From: Geobacillus vulcani PSS1
GTDB lineage: Bacteria; Bacillota; Bacilli; Bacillales; Anoxybacillaceae
DNA length: 64,000 nucleotides
Direction of reading: 5' to 3'
Assembly: GCF_000733845.1 (NCBI RefSeq)
Contig: NZ_JPOI01000001.1
Coordinates: forward strand, 2,729,001 to 2,793,000
The translations under genes and the position numbers were made by a program. Of this stretch, positions 16,666-25,279 are shown one piece after another; position 1 is the stretch's first letter, and every line of letters begins with the position of its first letter. The notes beneath the pieces are model-generated. The model was not told the DNA's origin, did no database searches, and was given only the letters and a program-made list of their open reading frames with translations.

Positions 16666-18039
16666 ATGAACCATTCCCGCCCCTCATTGCAAAAAGGGCT
16701 GCTGCCCCGCCATGTGCAGCTGATGGCGCTCGGCGGCATGATCGGCACCGGCATTTTTAAAGGGAGCTCTGATACGATTCACATGGCCGGACCGAGCGTT
16801 ATTCTTACGTATCTCCTCGGCGGCGCGCTGTTGTTTCTCATTATGGCCGCCTTAGCGGAGATGGCCATCGCCTATCCGGGCGAAAACGTTCAGCATTTGA
16901 TCCGCCGGGCGTTTGGCTTTCGCTGGTCGTTTCTCGTCGGGTGGCTGTATTGGGCGAACTGGACGTTGGTCACGGTCGTCGAGCTGCTGGCGGCAGGCAG
17001 TTTTTTGCGCTATTGGATGCCGTCGGTGCCGCTTTGGCTGCTCGCTCTTAGCTGCGCGCTGTTTATCATCGCGCTGAACTTGTTTCCGGTTCGCTACTAT
17101 GGGGAAGCGGAATTTTGGCTCGCCGGGTTGAAAGTGGCGGCGCTAGCTGTGTTCATCTTGCTTGGGGCCGGCATGTGGTTCGGAGTGATCGAAGGAGCGG
17201 ACGGAAACCCATGGAGCCGTTATGCGACGTACGACGCCTGGTTTCCGCATGGGGTCGGCGGCATGATCAGCGCCTTGCTTGTCGTCATGTTTTCATACGG
17301 CGGAGCGGAGCTGATCGGCGTAGCGGTGACGGAGATGAAAGACGCCGACCGGGTGCTGCCGCGGGTGATCCAAACGACGATATGGCGGGTCATCGGCTTT
17401 TATGTGCTGCCGATCGCCATCATTTGCGGCATCATGCCATGGAACGCCGTATCGGCGGAAAACAGCCCGTTCGTCCAAGTGCTCGAGGCCACCGGCATTC
17501 CGGGCGCCGCCCATGTGATGAACGCTGTTTTGCTTGTGGCCGTCTTATCGGCGGCCAATACGGGGGTGTACGCTACGTCCCGCTTGCTCTTTTCGATGGC
17601 TGAGCAAGGAGAGGCGAGCCGCCGCTTGTTGCGGACGACGCGACACGGGGTTCCGCTTTACGGGATGGGAATGGTCGCCGTCTGCATCGCTCTAGGGGTC
17701 GTTGGCGCGTACTTGGCGCCGGGGCGGATCATCGGCGAGTTGATGACGATTCCTGGGTTTACAGTGCTGATCGTCTGGATGATGATCGGCGCGGCCCAGC
17801 TGAAACTGCGGCCGCATTACGACACGAATCCGTTTTTCCGCGTCAAAGGATTTCCGTACACGACGCTCATCGCCGTCGTGTCGCTCGGCGCGATTTGGGT
17901 GAGCTTTTTATTCCAGCGTGATCATCGAATCGGATCGGTTCTTTGCCTTGTGATCTTGGCGGTTCTGGCGATATATGGGGCGAGCAAAGAAAAGCAAAGC
18001 CGGCGGTCGGAACAAAACGTCAACGAACAATCCGCCTAA
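16666..18039 (+). CDS. Amino acid permease (APC superfamily)
   Basis: 457 residues with about 12 membrane helices. The N-terminal family motif is clear: HVQLMALGGMIGTGIFKGS, typical of the AAT group of amino acid:proton symporters, and helix 3 has the conserved LAEMAIAYP. The protein imports an amino acid at the cytoplasmic membrane; which one cannot be read. I chose the ATG at 16666 because AGAAAGG lies ten bases upstream; an ATG eight codons earlier lacks a binding site. The leader holds a promoter and a triple 8-mer repeat. Confidence 0.9.
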   Translation: MNHSRPSLQKGLLPRHVQLMALGGMIGTGIFKGSSDTIHMAGPSVILTYLLGGALLFLIMAALAEMAIAYPGENVQHLIRRAFGFRWSFLVGWLYWANWTLVTVVELLAAGSFLRYWMPSVPLWLLALSCALFIIALNLFPVRYYGEAEFWLAGLKVAALAVFILLGAGMWFGVIEGADGNPWSRYATYDAWFPHGVGGMISALLVVMFSYGGAELIGVAVTEMKDADRVLPRVIQTTIWRVIGFYVLPIAIICGIMPWNAVSAENSPFVQVLEATGIPGAAHVMNAVLLVAVLSAANTGVYATSRLLFSMAEQGEASRRLLRTTRHGVPLYGMGMVAVCIALGVVGAYLAPGRIIGELMTIPGFTVLIVWMMIGAAQLKLRPHYDTNPFFRVKGFPYTTLIAVVSLGAIWVSFLFQRDHRIGSVLCLVILAVLAIYGASKEKQSRRSEQNVNEQSA

Positions 18040-18092
18040 ATAAGAGTTCAGAAAAGTAGGCGCTTGTGCCGTTATGGCCGGCGCCTGTTCTC

Positions 18093-18302
18093 TTATCCTC
18101 CGCGGTTGACCTCCCGCCATTTCTCCCACGCCTGCCAACCAACGACCGCCACGCCAAACGCCAAAATCAGCGCCTGATCGTCCACTCGCCGCTCGGCCCA
18201 CAAACGATACAAACTGACCGCAGCCCCGTATACGAACGAACCGAGGCAAAACAACCATGCCCCCAGCCAAAACCATTTCATCGTTTTCCTCTCCCTATTC
18301 AT
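18093..18302 (-). CDS. Small membrane protein (69 aa)
   Basis: Two hydrophobic helices (WFWLGAWLFCLGSFVYGA and ALILAFGVAVVGWQAW) with a short charged link; no family recognised. There are two candidate starts: ATG at 18302, whose GGAGGAGG is buried in a 7-bp hairpin, and ATG at 18281 (MKWFW), preceded by an exposed GGGAGAGG. If the hairpin forms, the shorter form should dominate. Confidence 0.6.
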   Translation of the reverse strand: MNRERKTMKWFWLGAWLFCLGSFVYGAAVSLYRLWAERRVDDQALILAFGVAVVGWQAWEKWREVNRGG

Positions 18303-18307
18303 ATTCC

Positions 18308-18326
18308 CCTCCTCCGAAAGAGGAGG
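18308..18326 (-). promoter_or_regulatory. Hairpin masking a ribosome binding site
   Basis: On the minus strand CCTCCTC pairs with GAGGAGG over a 5-base loop; the right arm is the ribosome binding site of the ATG at 18302. Read rightward the same hairpin is followed by ATTTTCT and could act as a weak terminator. Confidence 0.5.
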
Positions 18327-18383
18327 ATTTTCTCGCTCACACTTTCTGTCATCGGCTTGATGTCATTCTACCTTGATGCCCAT

Positions 18384-18419
18384 AAAAAACAACAGGGATG
18401 CCCCTAAGGCCCTCCCTGT
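18384..18419 (-). terminator. Rho-independent terminator of the lipoprotein gene
   Basis: Read leftward, ACAGGGA pairs with TCCCTGT across a 14-base loop and is followed by TGTTTTTTATG. Confidence 0.8.
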
Positions 18420-18516
18420 CGTGCAATGGACAATGTTGGTGCACCGAATCATGGAAAAGCGGTGTCTCGCCGCTTCGGAGCCCCTTGCTTGTGCGGATGA
18501 CGCCAAGGTCGATTCC

Positions 18517-19083
18517 TTATTTCGCCGGCGACAGTTCATCTTCGGTCACCCATTTATGGTTGGTCACTTGTTCGCCGGTCTCTGTATCGATGTAATCGAC
18601 CATATACACCGTCGTTTGTTGGGCGGAGTCGATGACGGCTTTCGCGCCTTTCATCCCCTCCATATGGTCGGCATTCAAGACGACTTCGTCCCCCGGCTGG
18701 AACGGGTTGTCACCGGCGTTTTCAATTTCTTCGTGAATCACCCATTTATGATTCTTGACCGGAGGACCACCTGTTGTTGGCGTGTACGTCACGGTATAGA
18801 CAGTCGTGTCAAACGCCCCGGAAACAGTCGCTTCCGCCCCGTTCATCCCTGGCATATGGTCGGCGTGAATGATGACTTTGCTTCCAACCGGATAGGCTGG
18901 CTGTTTCGCTTCCTTCAATCCAGCCGGCACCTCTCCTGAACCCGAGTGGTTCATTCCCTCATGACCGGTGTGAGAAGCCGTATTTTCTTTTGACATTTGG
19001 TTGTCGTCTGCACCGGTGCAGGCGGATAACAAGAGCGCTGCCATAACCGAAGTTGTGCCTAGCAACATTTTTAATTTTTTCAT
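18517..19083 (-). CDS. YdhK-type lipoprotein, two DUF1541 repeats
   Basis: 188 residues. Signal peptide with lipobox LLLSACTG (Cys about 21), then a Ser/Gly/His-rich linker (HTGHEGMNHSGSG) and two DUF1541 repeats of about 55 residues (GSKVIIHADHMPGMNGAEA..., GDEVVLNADHMEGMKGAKA..., each closing with NHKWV). It is anchored outside the membrane. Met/His-rich linkers hint at metal contact; the function is not known. The chosen ATG has AAGGAGGG eight bases upstream; the open frame upstream belongs to a gene fragment. It lies behind a two-component system, which may control it. Confidence 0.85.
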   Translation of the reverse strand: MKKLKMLLGTTSVMAALLLSACTGADDNQMSKENTASHTGHEGMNHSGSGEVPAGLKEAKQPAYPVGSKVIIHADHMPGMNGAEATVSGAFDTTVYTVTYTPTTGGPPVKNHKWVIHEEIENAGDNPFQPGDEVVLNADHMEGMKGAKAVIDSAQQTTVYMVDYIDTETGEQVTNHKWVTEDELSPAK

Positions 19084-19176
19084 CGTTTTCACCCTCCTTG
19101 CCTTGTTAGCATACCCGACATTTGTGCAGATTTTATGGAGATGGTCTTGATTGGGCAAAAAGCGGCGGCCGTGCAC

Positions 19177-19338
19177 GGTCCAAAAACCGGGCCAAAACCC
19201 AAAAACGGTCAAATTGGCCGCAGTCAAAAAGGCGCTTGGGACGACCCCGAGCACACTGATCGCCACATTACAGGCTAGACTCAAGAAGTACGCCGTTCCG
19301 CCGTATGCTTGAAGGAACTCAATCATCCGTTCTTCCAT
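19177..19338 (-). pseudogene. Truncated TVP38/TMEM64-family membrane protein
   Basis: About 54 residues starting MEERMIEFLQAYGG and reading through FLSLACNVAISVLGVVP and FLTAANLTVFGFWPG match the N-terminal part of TVP38/TMEM64 (SNARE-associated, DedA-like) proteins. Similarity stops at GFWT and the frame then runs into unrelated DNA before the lipoprotein gene. About three quarters of the gene is missing. Confidence 0.65.
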
Positions 19339-19369
19339 TTGGCCCAAACGCCTCTCTTTTCGAAAATGA

Positions 19370-20056
19370 TTATGACTTGTGCCCGTTCCATTTGTAGCCG
19401 ACGCCCCACACCGTCTGCAAATGTTCATCCACCGGAAACCCGGCCCGGCGCAGTTTTTCGCGGATGTTTTTCACGTGGGAGTCAACGGTTCTTTCTTCTG
19501 TGTCAGCGAGATAACCCCATAGCGATGCAATGATTTGCCCGCGGCTGAACACCTGATTCGGGTGTTTTAACAATAGTCCCAAAATGGCGAACTCTTTCGG
19601 TGTCAGCGCAATCGGTGTTTCTCCGTAGCGAACCGTATGTTCTTGTTCATCCCACACAAGCCCGGCCGCGCGAATGGCGGAATGGCTGCCGGCTGTACGG
19701 CGCAGCACCGCTTCAATGCGTGCAAGCAACTCCGCTTCATTAAATGGTTTCGTCACATAATCGTCCGCTCCGATTTTCAATCCTTGGACAATATCCGCCG
19801 TCTCGTCGCGGGCGGTGACCATCATAATCGGAACATCAGAAAACGAGCGGATGCGGCGGCACGTTTCCCATCCGTCGAGTTCTGGCATCATCACATCGAG
19901 CAGCACCAAATCGGCGTGATGACGCCGCAAATAGTCAATGGCTTCCGCGCCCGAACGCCGTTTCACGCAGCGGTAGCCGTTCGGCGCTAAATACAATTCC
20001 AATAAATCAAGCATCCGCTCTTCATCATCGACCAACAACAACGTATACATCGTCAT
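19370..20056 (-). CDS. OmpR-family response regulator
   Basis: 228 residues. Receiver domain 1-115 with acidic pocket DDE (10-12), phosphoacceptor Asp54 (LVLLDVMMP) and conserved Lys in VTKPF. Winged-helix DNA-binding domain from about 130 (LTPKEFAILGLLLKHPNQV through VWGVGYKW). It overlaps the end of the kinase gene by four bases, so the two are coupled. A candidate target is the adjacent lipoprotein gene. Confidence 0.92.
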   Translation of the reverse strand: MTMYTLLLVDDEERMLDLLELYLAPNGYRCVKRRSGAEAIDYLRRHHADLVLLDVMMPELDGWETCRRIRSFSDVPIMMVTARDETADIVQGLKIGADDYVTKPFNEAELLARIEAVLRRTAGSHSAIRAAGLVWDEQEHTVRYGETPIALTPKEFAILGLLLKHPNQVFSRGQIIASLWGYLADTEERTVDSHVKNIREKLRRAGFPVDEHLQTVWGVGYKWNGHKS

Positions 20057-21426
20057 CCCTCCGGCAGCGTAATGAGGATGGTCGTTTCTTTTCCTTGTTC
20101 GCTTCGAGCGGCGATCGTTCCCCCGTGCGCCTCGACGATTTCTTTGGCAATGGCCAAACCGAGTCCGGTCCCGCCGCTTGTCCGCGATCGCGATTTATCA
20201 ACCCGATAAAACCGCTCGAAAATCCGGGGCACGTCTTCCGGCGGGATGCCGACCCCTTGATCGGAAACGGCCACGACGACCTCGCGTTTTTGCGGATAGA
20301 CGGCGATCTGTACCGTTGTGCCAGGAAACGCGTATTTCCGCGCGTTGTCGAGCACGTTGATCATCACTTGCTCAAACCGCTCCTGGTCGATCGCCGCTGT
20401 GACCGAACCGGGGCACTGACACACAAGCGACAGCGATTTTTCCTGAAATGCCGGGCGCAGTTTTTCACACAATTTTGCCAAAAACGAACAAAGATTCGTC
20501 GGCTGCTTTTCAATCTGGAACGAGTGTTGCTCCAGCTTAGCTAATTCAAACAAATCTTTGACCATCTTTTCGATCTTTTCCGCTTCTTCGTAAATGATCG
20601 CTACATAGTTCGCCCGTTCCTCCTCAGACAGATGCGGACGTCTGGCAATGTCGGCGTATCCTTTGACATACGTCAGCGGTGTGCGCAATTCATGGGAGAT
20701 GCTCGCTAAAAATTCGCTCCGCTCTTGTTTCAAATACGCTAAATCGTTGGCCAGCGTTTGAATCGCTCTTCCGAGTTGCGCCAGCTCGTCGTTGCCTTTT
20801 ATCTCGAGGCGGACGGAAAAGTCCCCTCGGCTGAGCGCCTCAGTCGCCTGTTTCATGCGAAGGAGCGGCATCGTGATGGCGCGGGAGAAAAAGGCGATGG
20901 TCAACACGGTGATCGCCACTGACAGCACGCCAACGACGACGAAATGATGCTTTAGTTTATACACCATCGTCCGAATCGAGCGAGTGTCTTGAAACATATA
21001 CACATATCCTCTTGTTTCGCCCTTGATTTGAATCGGGCTGACAGCGGCGATATGGGACGCCCGCTTCCAATCGGTTTCGACCATCATGCCTTCACGGGGA
21101 ATGGAGCGCCCGTGAGTCAACGGAATCAGTTGCCTCGCAAACGGGACAATGCCGCTAGAAGCCGATACAATCTGGCGCCTGGCATCGGTGATGACGACAT
21201 CGGTTTCAGCTTCGGACTCCATCATAACAACATGCTCAACCGTTGTGTGATCGTAATTTTTTTCCAACACATTGCGGTGGCTGTTCCCCCGCGCCAGAAG
21301 CTGGGCAAATTCTTCTTCGATGCGCGCATGGACAAGCGTTGCATAGAGGGAAATGAACAGCACCATTTCAATGGCCAAGACAAAGGCAAAAAACAGCATG
21401 CCGAGTTTCCAAGAAAGCTTTCGCAC
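20053..21426 (-). CDS. Membrane sensor histidine kinase
   Basis: 457 residues. Two membrane helices (about 8-28 and 158-178) flank an extracellular sensor region; then a HAMP linker, HisKA with the phosphorylated His in SISHELRTPLTYVKGYADI, and the ATPase domain with N-box NVLDNARKYAFPG, G1 DQGVGIP and G2 GTGLGLAIAKEI, all intact. The start is GTG with GGAGAG upstream. Partner of the downstream regulator. The stimulus is unknown; a cell-envelope signal is a guess from architecture. Confidence 0.92.
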   Translation of the reverse strand: MRKLSWKLGMLFFAFVLAIEMVLFISLYATLVHARIEEEFAQLLARGNSHRNVLEKNYDHTTVEHVVMMESEAETDVVITDARRQIVSASSGIVPFARQLIPLTHGRSIPREGMMVETDWKRASHIAAVSPIQIKGETRGYVYMFQDTRSIRTMVYKLKHHFVVVGVLSVAITVLTIAFFSRAITMPLLRMKQATEALSRGDFSVRLEIKGNDELAQLGRAIQTLANDLAYLKQERSEFLASISHELRTPLTYVKGYADIARRPHLSEEERANYVAIIYEEAEKIEKMVKDLFELAKLEQHSFQIEKQPTNLCSFLAKLCEKLRPAFQEKSLSLVCQCPGSVTAAIDQERFEQVMINVLDNARKYAFPGTTVQIAVYPQKREVVVAVSDQGVGIPPEDVPRIFERFYRVDKSRSRTSGGTGLGLAIAKEIVEAHGGTIAARSEQGKETTILITLPEG

Positions 21427-21628
21427 GTGATTCTCTCCTTATCGATCAAAACGGCATGGTCGTTTCACATTTTCTATTTTACCTTGAAAATGTGCAGAAA
21501 GTATGGACAAGCTTGCCACCCCCATCGTTTCGTTAGGAACCAAGCCTAGCGGATGCGTCTTTTTCTTTCTTCCATTATACTAGTAAACAGACCGCACTCA
21601 GTGGGAGACGACAGAAAGGAGTTTTTTT

Positions 21629-23719
21629 ATGAAATCGCTCGTGTTAGCGGAAAAGCCGAGCGTCGCCCGCGACATTGCCCGCGTGCTCGGCTGCAAAGAA
21701 ACGCATAAATCGTATATGGAAGGACCGCGCTACATCGTCACGTGGGCGCTTGGGCATTTGGTCGAACTCAAAATGCCGGAAGACTATGACCGAAAATACG
21801 AAACGTGGCGGCTCGAGGATTTGCCGATCATTCCGAAACAAATGGGCTTGAAAGTAATCCGGCAAACGAGCCACCAGTTTCGCGCCATTGAACATTTGGC
21901 CAAACGCCGCGACGTGAAAGACTGCATTATTGCGACCGACGCCGGCCGTGAAGGAGAGCTGGTCGCGCGCTGGATTTTACAAAAAATCGGTTGGACGAAG
22001 CCGATTTGGCGTTTATGGATTTCGTCGCAAACCGATCAAGCCATCCGCGATGGGTTTCGCCAGTTAAAGCCCGGGGCGCAGTTTGACCGGCTGTATGAAT
22101 CAGCCGTCTGCCGCGCCGAGGCCGACTGGCTGATCGGGTTGAACGTGACGCGCGCCCTAACGACGAAATACAACGACCCGCTCTCGGCCGGGCGCGTGCA
22201 AACGCCGACGCTGGCAATGATCATCGAACGCGAGCGGGAGATTCAATCGTTCGTTCCCGTTCCGTATTGGACGATTCATGCCCGCATCGGTTCGATTACG
22301 GCGACATGGGAACGGCACGGTGGGAAGCGGCTGTTTGACCAAGACGAGGCCAACGGGCTGATGGCTCGTCTCAACGGCCAGCCGGCGCGCGTCACATCGG
22401 TCAAGCGGAAACGGAAAAGCGAACCGGCTCCGCTGCCATATGACTTGACTGAGCTGCAGCGGGAGGCGAACAAGCGGTTTGGCTTTTCGGCGAAAAAGAC
22501 GCTCTCGGTGTTGCAGCGGCTGTATGAACAGCACAAGCTCGTCACGTATCCGCGCACCGATTCTCGTTATTTGCCAAGCGACATGGCATCGACGATGAAG
22601 GATCGGCTAACGGCGATGAAATCGGGGTATGAGGACATCATTGCTCCGCTTCTTGCCAAGGGCAAGGCCAAAGCGGCCCATCGGGTGTTTCAAGATGACA
22701 AAGTGACGGACCACCACGCCATCATTCCGACCGATGAACGGCTTGACCTCGGGAAGCTGTCGGCCGATGAACGCAAGCTGTATGACATGATCGCCCGCCG
22801 CTTTTTGGCGCTCTTTTACCCGCCGTATGAATATGAAACGACAACCGCCACTTTCGAAATCGGCGGCGAGACGTTTGTCGCCCGAGAAACGGCAGTCGTA
22901 AACGCAGGGTTTCAAACCGTTCTTGGCAAAAAAGAAACAGAAGTGAAACCAACATGGTTCCATCTATCGGAAGGCCAAATGCTCGCACCGGTGCAGCTTG
23001 AGCTGGAACGATCGTTCACCGAACCGCCGTCCCGTTACTCGGAGGCTGACTTGCTTGCGCAAATGGAGAAATATGGACTCGGCACGCCGGCGACAAGAGC
23101 GGACATCATCGAGCGGCTCGTCGAAACGGAAGTCGTCGAGCGGAAAGACGGCCGTTTTTATCCGACGAAAAAAGGAAAACAGCTGATCGAGCTCGTCAAC
23201 GAGGAGCTGAAATCGCCGGAGTTGACCGCCCGCTGGGAGCGGGAACTCGAGGCCATCGCCCGCGGAAAAGGGAATCCGAAACAGTTTTTGACCCACATCC
23301 GCCGGCAGACGGAGCAGCTTGTCGCCGAAATCAAGCAGAGCGAGCGCGTATACAAAGCGCCGAACCTCACCCAGCTCACTTGCCCGGAATGCGGCGCGCT
23401 CTTAAAAGAGCGGAAAACGAAAGATGGACGGATGCTCGTCTGCTCGAACTTATCATGCCGCTACCGCCGGAGGCGCGACCCGAAGCTCTCGAACCGCCGC
23501 TGCCCGCAATGCCACCGGCGCATGGAAATGCACGAAGGGAAAGCCGGGCTCTATTTCCAATGCCGCCCGTGCAACGTGGTGGAAAAGGCGGAAGAAACGA
23601 AACGCACCACCGCGAAAGGAACGGAACGGGCGCTGTTGAAAAAATACAGCCCAACGAACGAATCGTTTGGCACCAATCTCGGAGAATTGCTCAAGCAGGC
23701 GCTTGAAAACAAAGAATAA
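21629..23719 (+). CDS. topB: DNA topoisomerase III
   Basis: 696 residues. Type IA enzyme that passes single strands and resolves recombination and replication intermediates. TOPRIM domain at the start (LVLAEKPSVARDIA, Glu8; ATDAGREGE at 102-110), active-site Tyr307 in LVTYPRTDSRYL, and the gate region GLGTPATRADIIERL. The C-terminus has two zinc-ribbon units with four Cys each (CPECG...CSNLSC, CPQCHR...CRPC). GAAAGGAG precedes the ATG. Stands alone with its own terminator. Confidence 0.95.
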   Translation: MKSLVLAEKPSVARDIARVLGCKETHKSYMEGPRYIVTWALGHLVELKMPEDYDRKYETWRLEDLPIIPKQMGLKVIRQTSHQFRAIEHLAKRRDVKDCIIATDAGREGELVARWILQKIGWTKPIWRLWISSQTDQAIRDGFRQLKPGAQFDRLYESAVCRAEADWLIGLNVTRALTTKYNDPLSAGRVQTPTLAMIIEREREIQSFVPVPYWTIHARIGSITATWERHGGKRLFDQDEANGLMARLNGQPARVTSVKRKRKSEPAPLPYDLTELQREANKRFGFSAKKTLSVLQRLYEQHKLVTYPRTDSRYLPSDMASTMKDRLTAMKSGYEDIIAPLLAKGKAKAAHRVFQDDKVTDHHAIIPTDERLDLGKLSADERKLYDMIARRFLALFYPPYEYETTTATFEIGGETFVARETAVVNAGFQTVLGKKETEVKPTWFHLSEGQMLAPVQLELERSFTEPPSRYSEADLLAQMEKYGLGTPATRADIIERLVETEVVERKDGRFYPTKKGKQLIELVNEELKSPELTARWERELEAIARGKGNPKQFLTHIRRQTEQLVAEIKQSERVYKAPNLTQLTCPECGALLKERKTKDGRMLVCSNLSCRYRRRRDPKLSNRRCPQCHRRMEMHEGKAGLYFQCRPCNVVEKAEETKRTTAKGTERALLKKYSPTNESFGTNLGELLKQALENKE

Positions 23720-23784
23720 GCGCGAAAAACCATTTGCCTCCCTGCCGAAAAACGTGGTGGAAAAACAAAACATCAGCGCCGAAC

Positions 23785-23822
23785 GAACCGCCAGCCGCAT
23801 CAACGCTGGCGGTTCTTATTTG
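23785..23822 (+). terminator. Rho-independent terminator after topB
   Basis: GAACCGCCAGC pairs with GCTGGCGGTTC across nine bases, then TTATTTG. Confidence 0.85.
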
Positions 23823-23990
23823 AAAACGAATGGCGCGGAGCATCGCTGCCGCGGTTCGATGGATTTGTCTACTGAAGCGGATTGGCTTCCCCCATCTCAC
23901 AGCGCGGACGGATGAATGAGCGATCGGCAACCGAAACTTTCTTTTTGTGGTTCCGTATATATAAGTAAAATCTACTGTAAAGGAGCGATC

Positions 23991-24191
23991 ATGATGTTAA
24001 AGAAGTTGTTCAAAGCGCTGTTGGGGCAGCACCATCATCCGTCGTACCATCATAAACATTACAGCAGCAGTGATCACCATTATTACAGCCCAACGCATCA
24101 CTCGCACCATCATCCGTCCCAATACGGACACCATCACTACAAAAAGAAGCATCATAGCGGCAGTTTCTTCTCGAGCTTCTTCGGCAGCTGA
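23991..24191 (+). CDS. His/Ser/Tyr-rich small protein
   Basis: 66 residues beginning MMLKKLFKALLG, a short amphipathic helix, followed by a chain made almost only of His, Ser, Tyr, Lys, Pro and Thr (about 20 His), ending in GSFFSSFFGS. AAAGGAG lies at good distance. Its stop codon TGA shares the A with the ATG of the kinase gene, so translation is coupled. The chain has many hydroxyl residues and could be a kinase substrate; the His clusters could bind metal. No family recognised. Compare CotG-type coat proteins, which are short, repetitive and phosphorylated. Confidence 0.8.
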   Translation: MMLKKLFKALLGQHHHPSYHHKHYSSSDHHYYSPTHHSHHHPSQYGHHHYKKKHHSGSFFSSFFGS

Positions 24192-25018
24192 TGAAGCGAT
24201 TCATGGAGCGCCACCCGCTCGTCGCCCGCTGGTTTGACCGGCCGCATCGAAGCGGTGAGATCCTTCATCGCCGCTATGAAGTGATCGAAGAGCTCGGGAT
24301 GGGCAGCTACGGCATCGCCTACAAAGGGCGCGATCATGACACTGGACGCCTTGTCGTCATCAAACAAGCGCGGCGGACAAAAGGCGAGAGAGGCCGCCGC
24401 CTGCTTCAGCGCGAAGCCGGGGTGCTCGCGCGCTTGCGCCACCCGCAAATTCCGATGCTGCATGATCGATTTGTGGAGCGCGGACAGCCCTATCTCGTGA
24501 TGGAGTATATCGACGGGGAGACGGTGGAAGATCACATTTTTCACCGCGGGGTCACGTACACGGAACGAGCCGCGTTTCGATTGTTGCTTGATGTGCTTGA
24601 CGTTGTACGATTTATTCACGCTTTGGGCATCGTCCATCGCGATTTGCGTATTCCGAACATCATTTGGCGGCGAGGAACCGTCTTTGTCATTGACTTTGGC
24701 TTGGCGTGCCATATCGGTGAATCGGCAGAATGGCGCGATGACGATCCGCTTGAAAAGCGGCTGCGGCGCGAACCGCATCCGCGAAGCGATTTTTATGCGC
24801 TCGGGCATTTCACCTTATTCTTGTTATATTCGGCTTACGAACCGACAAGTGAGGAGGAAAAAAGCTGGGAGGAAGAGTTGGATCTGTCTCCGAAAGCTCG
24901 GGCGATCTTGCGGAAAATGCTTCAGCTGGATGCGCCGTATGATCACATCAACGAGCTGATGATGGATGTCAGGCGGCTATTGGCCGAGCGCGGCCAGGCG
25001 CAAACAGGCGCGCGTTGA
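24191..25018 (+). CDS. Hanks-type Ser/Thr protein kinase
   Basis: 275 residues, a bare kinase domain without membrane helix. Glycine loop LGMGSYGIAYKG (about 36-47), ATP-anchoring Lys in VVIKQ, catalytic loop HRDLRIPNI (Asp and Asn present) and Mg-binding DFGLA are all in place, and subdomain IX is seen as SDFYALG. The C-lobe is short. It should phosphorylate proteins in the cytosol or mother cell. It resembles small soluble Bacillus kinases such as YrzF or YbdM. Fused at translation level to the His-rich small protein, which is the obvious candidate partner. Confidence 0.88.
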   Translation: MKRFMERHPLVARWFDRPHRSGEILHRRYEVIEELGMGSYGIAYKGRDHDTGRLVVIKQARRTKGERGRRLLQREAGVLARLRHPQIPMLHDRFVERGQPYLVMEYIDGETVEDHIFHRGVTYTERAAFRLLLDVLDVVRFIHALGIVHRDLRIPNIIWRRGTVFVIDFGLACHIGESAEWRDDDPLEKRLRREPHPRSDFYALGHFTLFLLYSAYEPTSEEEKSWEEELDLSPKARAILRKMLQLDAPYDHINELMMDVRRLLAERGQAQTGAR

Positions 25019-25042
25019 CACTCGACACAGCCGAAAAAGCTA

Positions 25043-25090
25043 AGCCCCTCCCGCCTTTTAAAGCGCGACAGAGGGGCTGATTTATTATAA
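25043..25090 (+). terminator. Rho-independent terminator after the kinase
   Basis: AGCCCCTC pairs with GAGGGGCT over 20 bases, then GATTTATTAT. The following 190 bases to the next gene show nothing further. Confidence 0.75.
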
Positions 25091-25279
25091 GAGCATGTCG
25101 CGCCGAAATCCGCGGCGGACATGATTCGTGAACGAATGTGTTCGACAGGTTAAGCATCGCTATAGAAACGAATGGATCGTTTAACAGTTTTTACAAAAAC
25201 CCTCACTTCAAGCGAAGGAGTTGACATCATTGTCCGCTTGGTCCCGCTTCTCGTCCGGATGAACTCAACGGTGGGCTGA

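Noticed and set aside
18040..18092. AGGCGC/GCGCCT repeat between permease and small membrane gene
   Set aside because: Short stem and weak tail; termination here is possible but not supported well enough.
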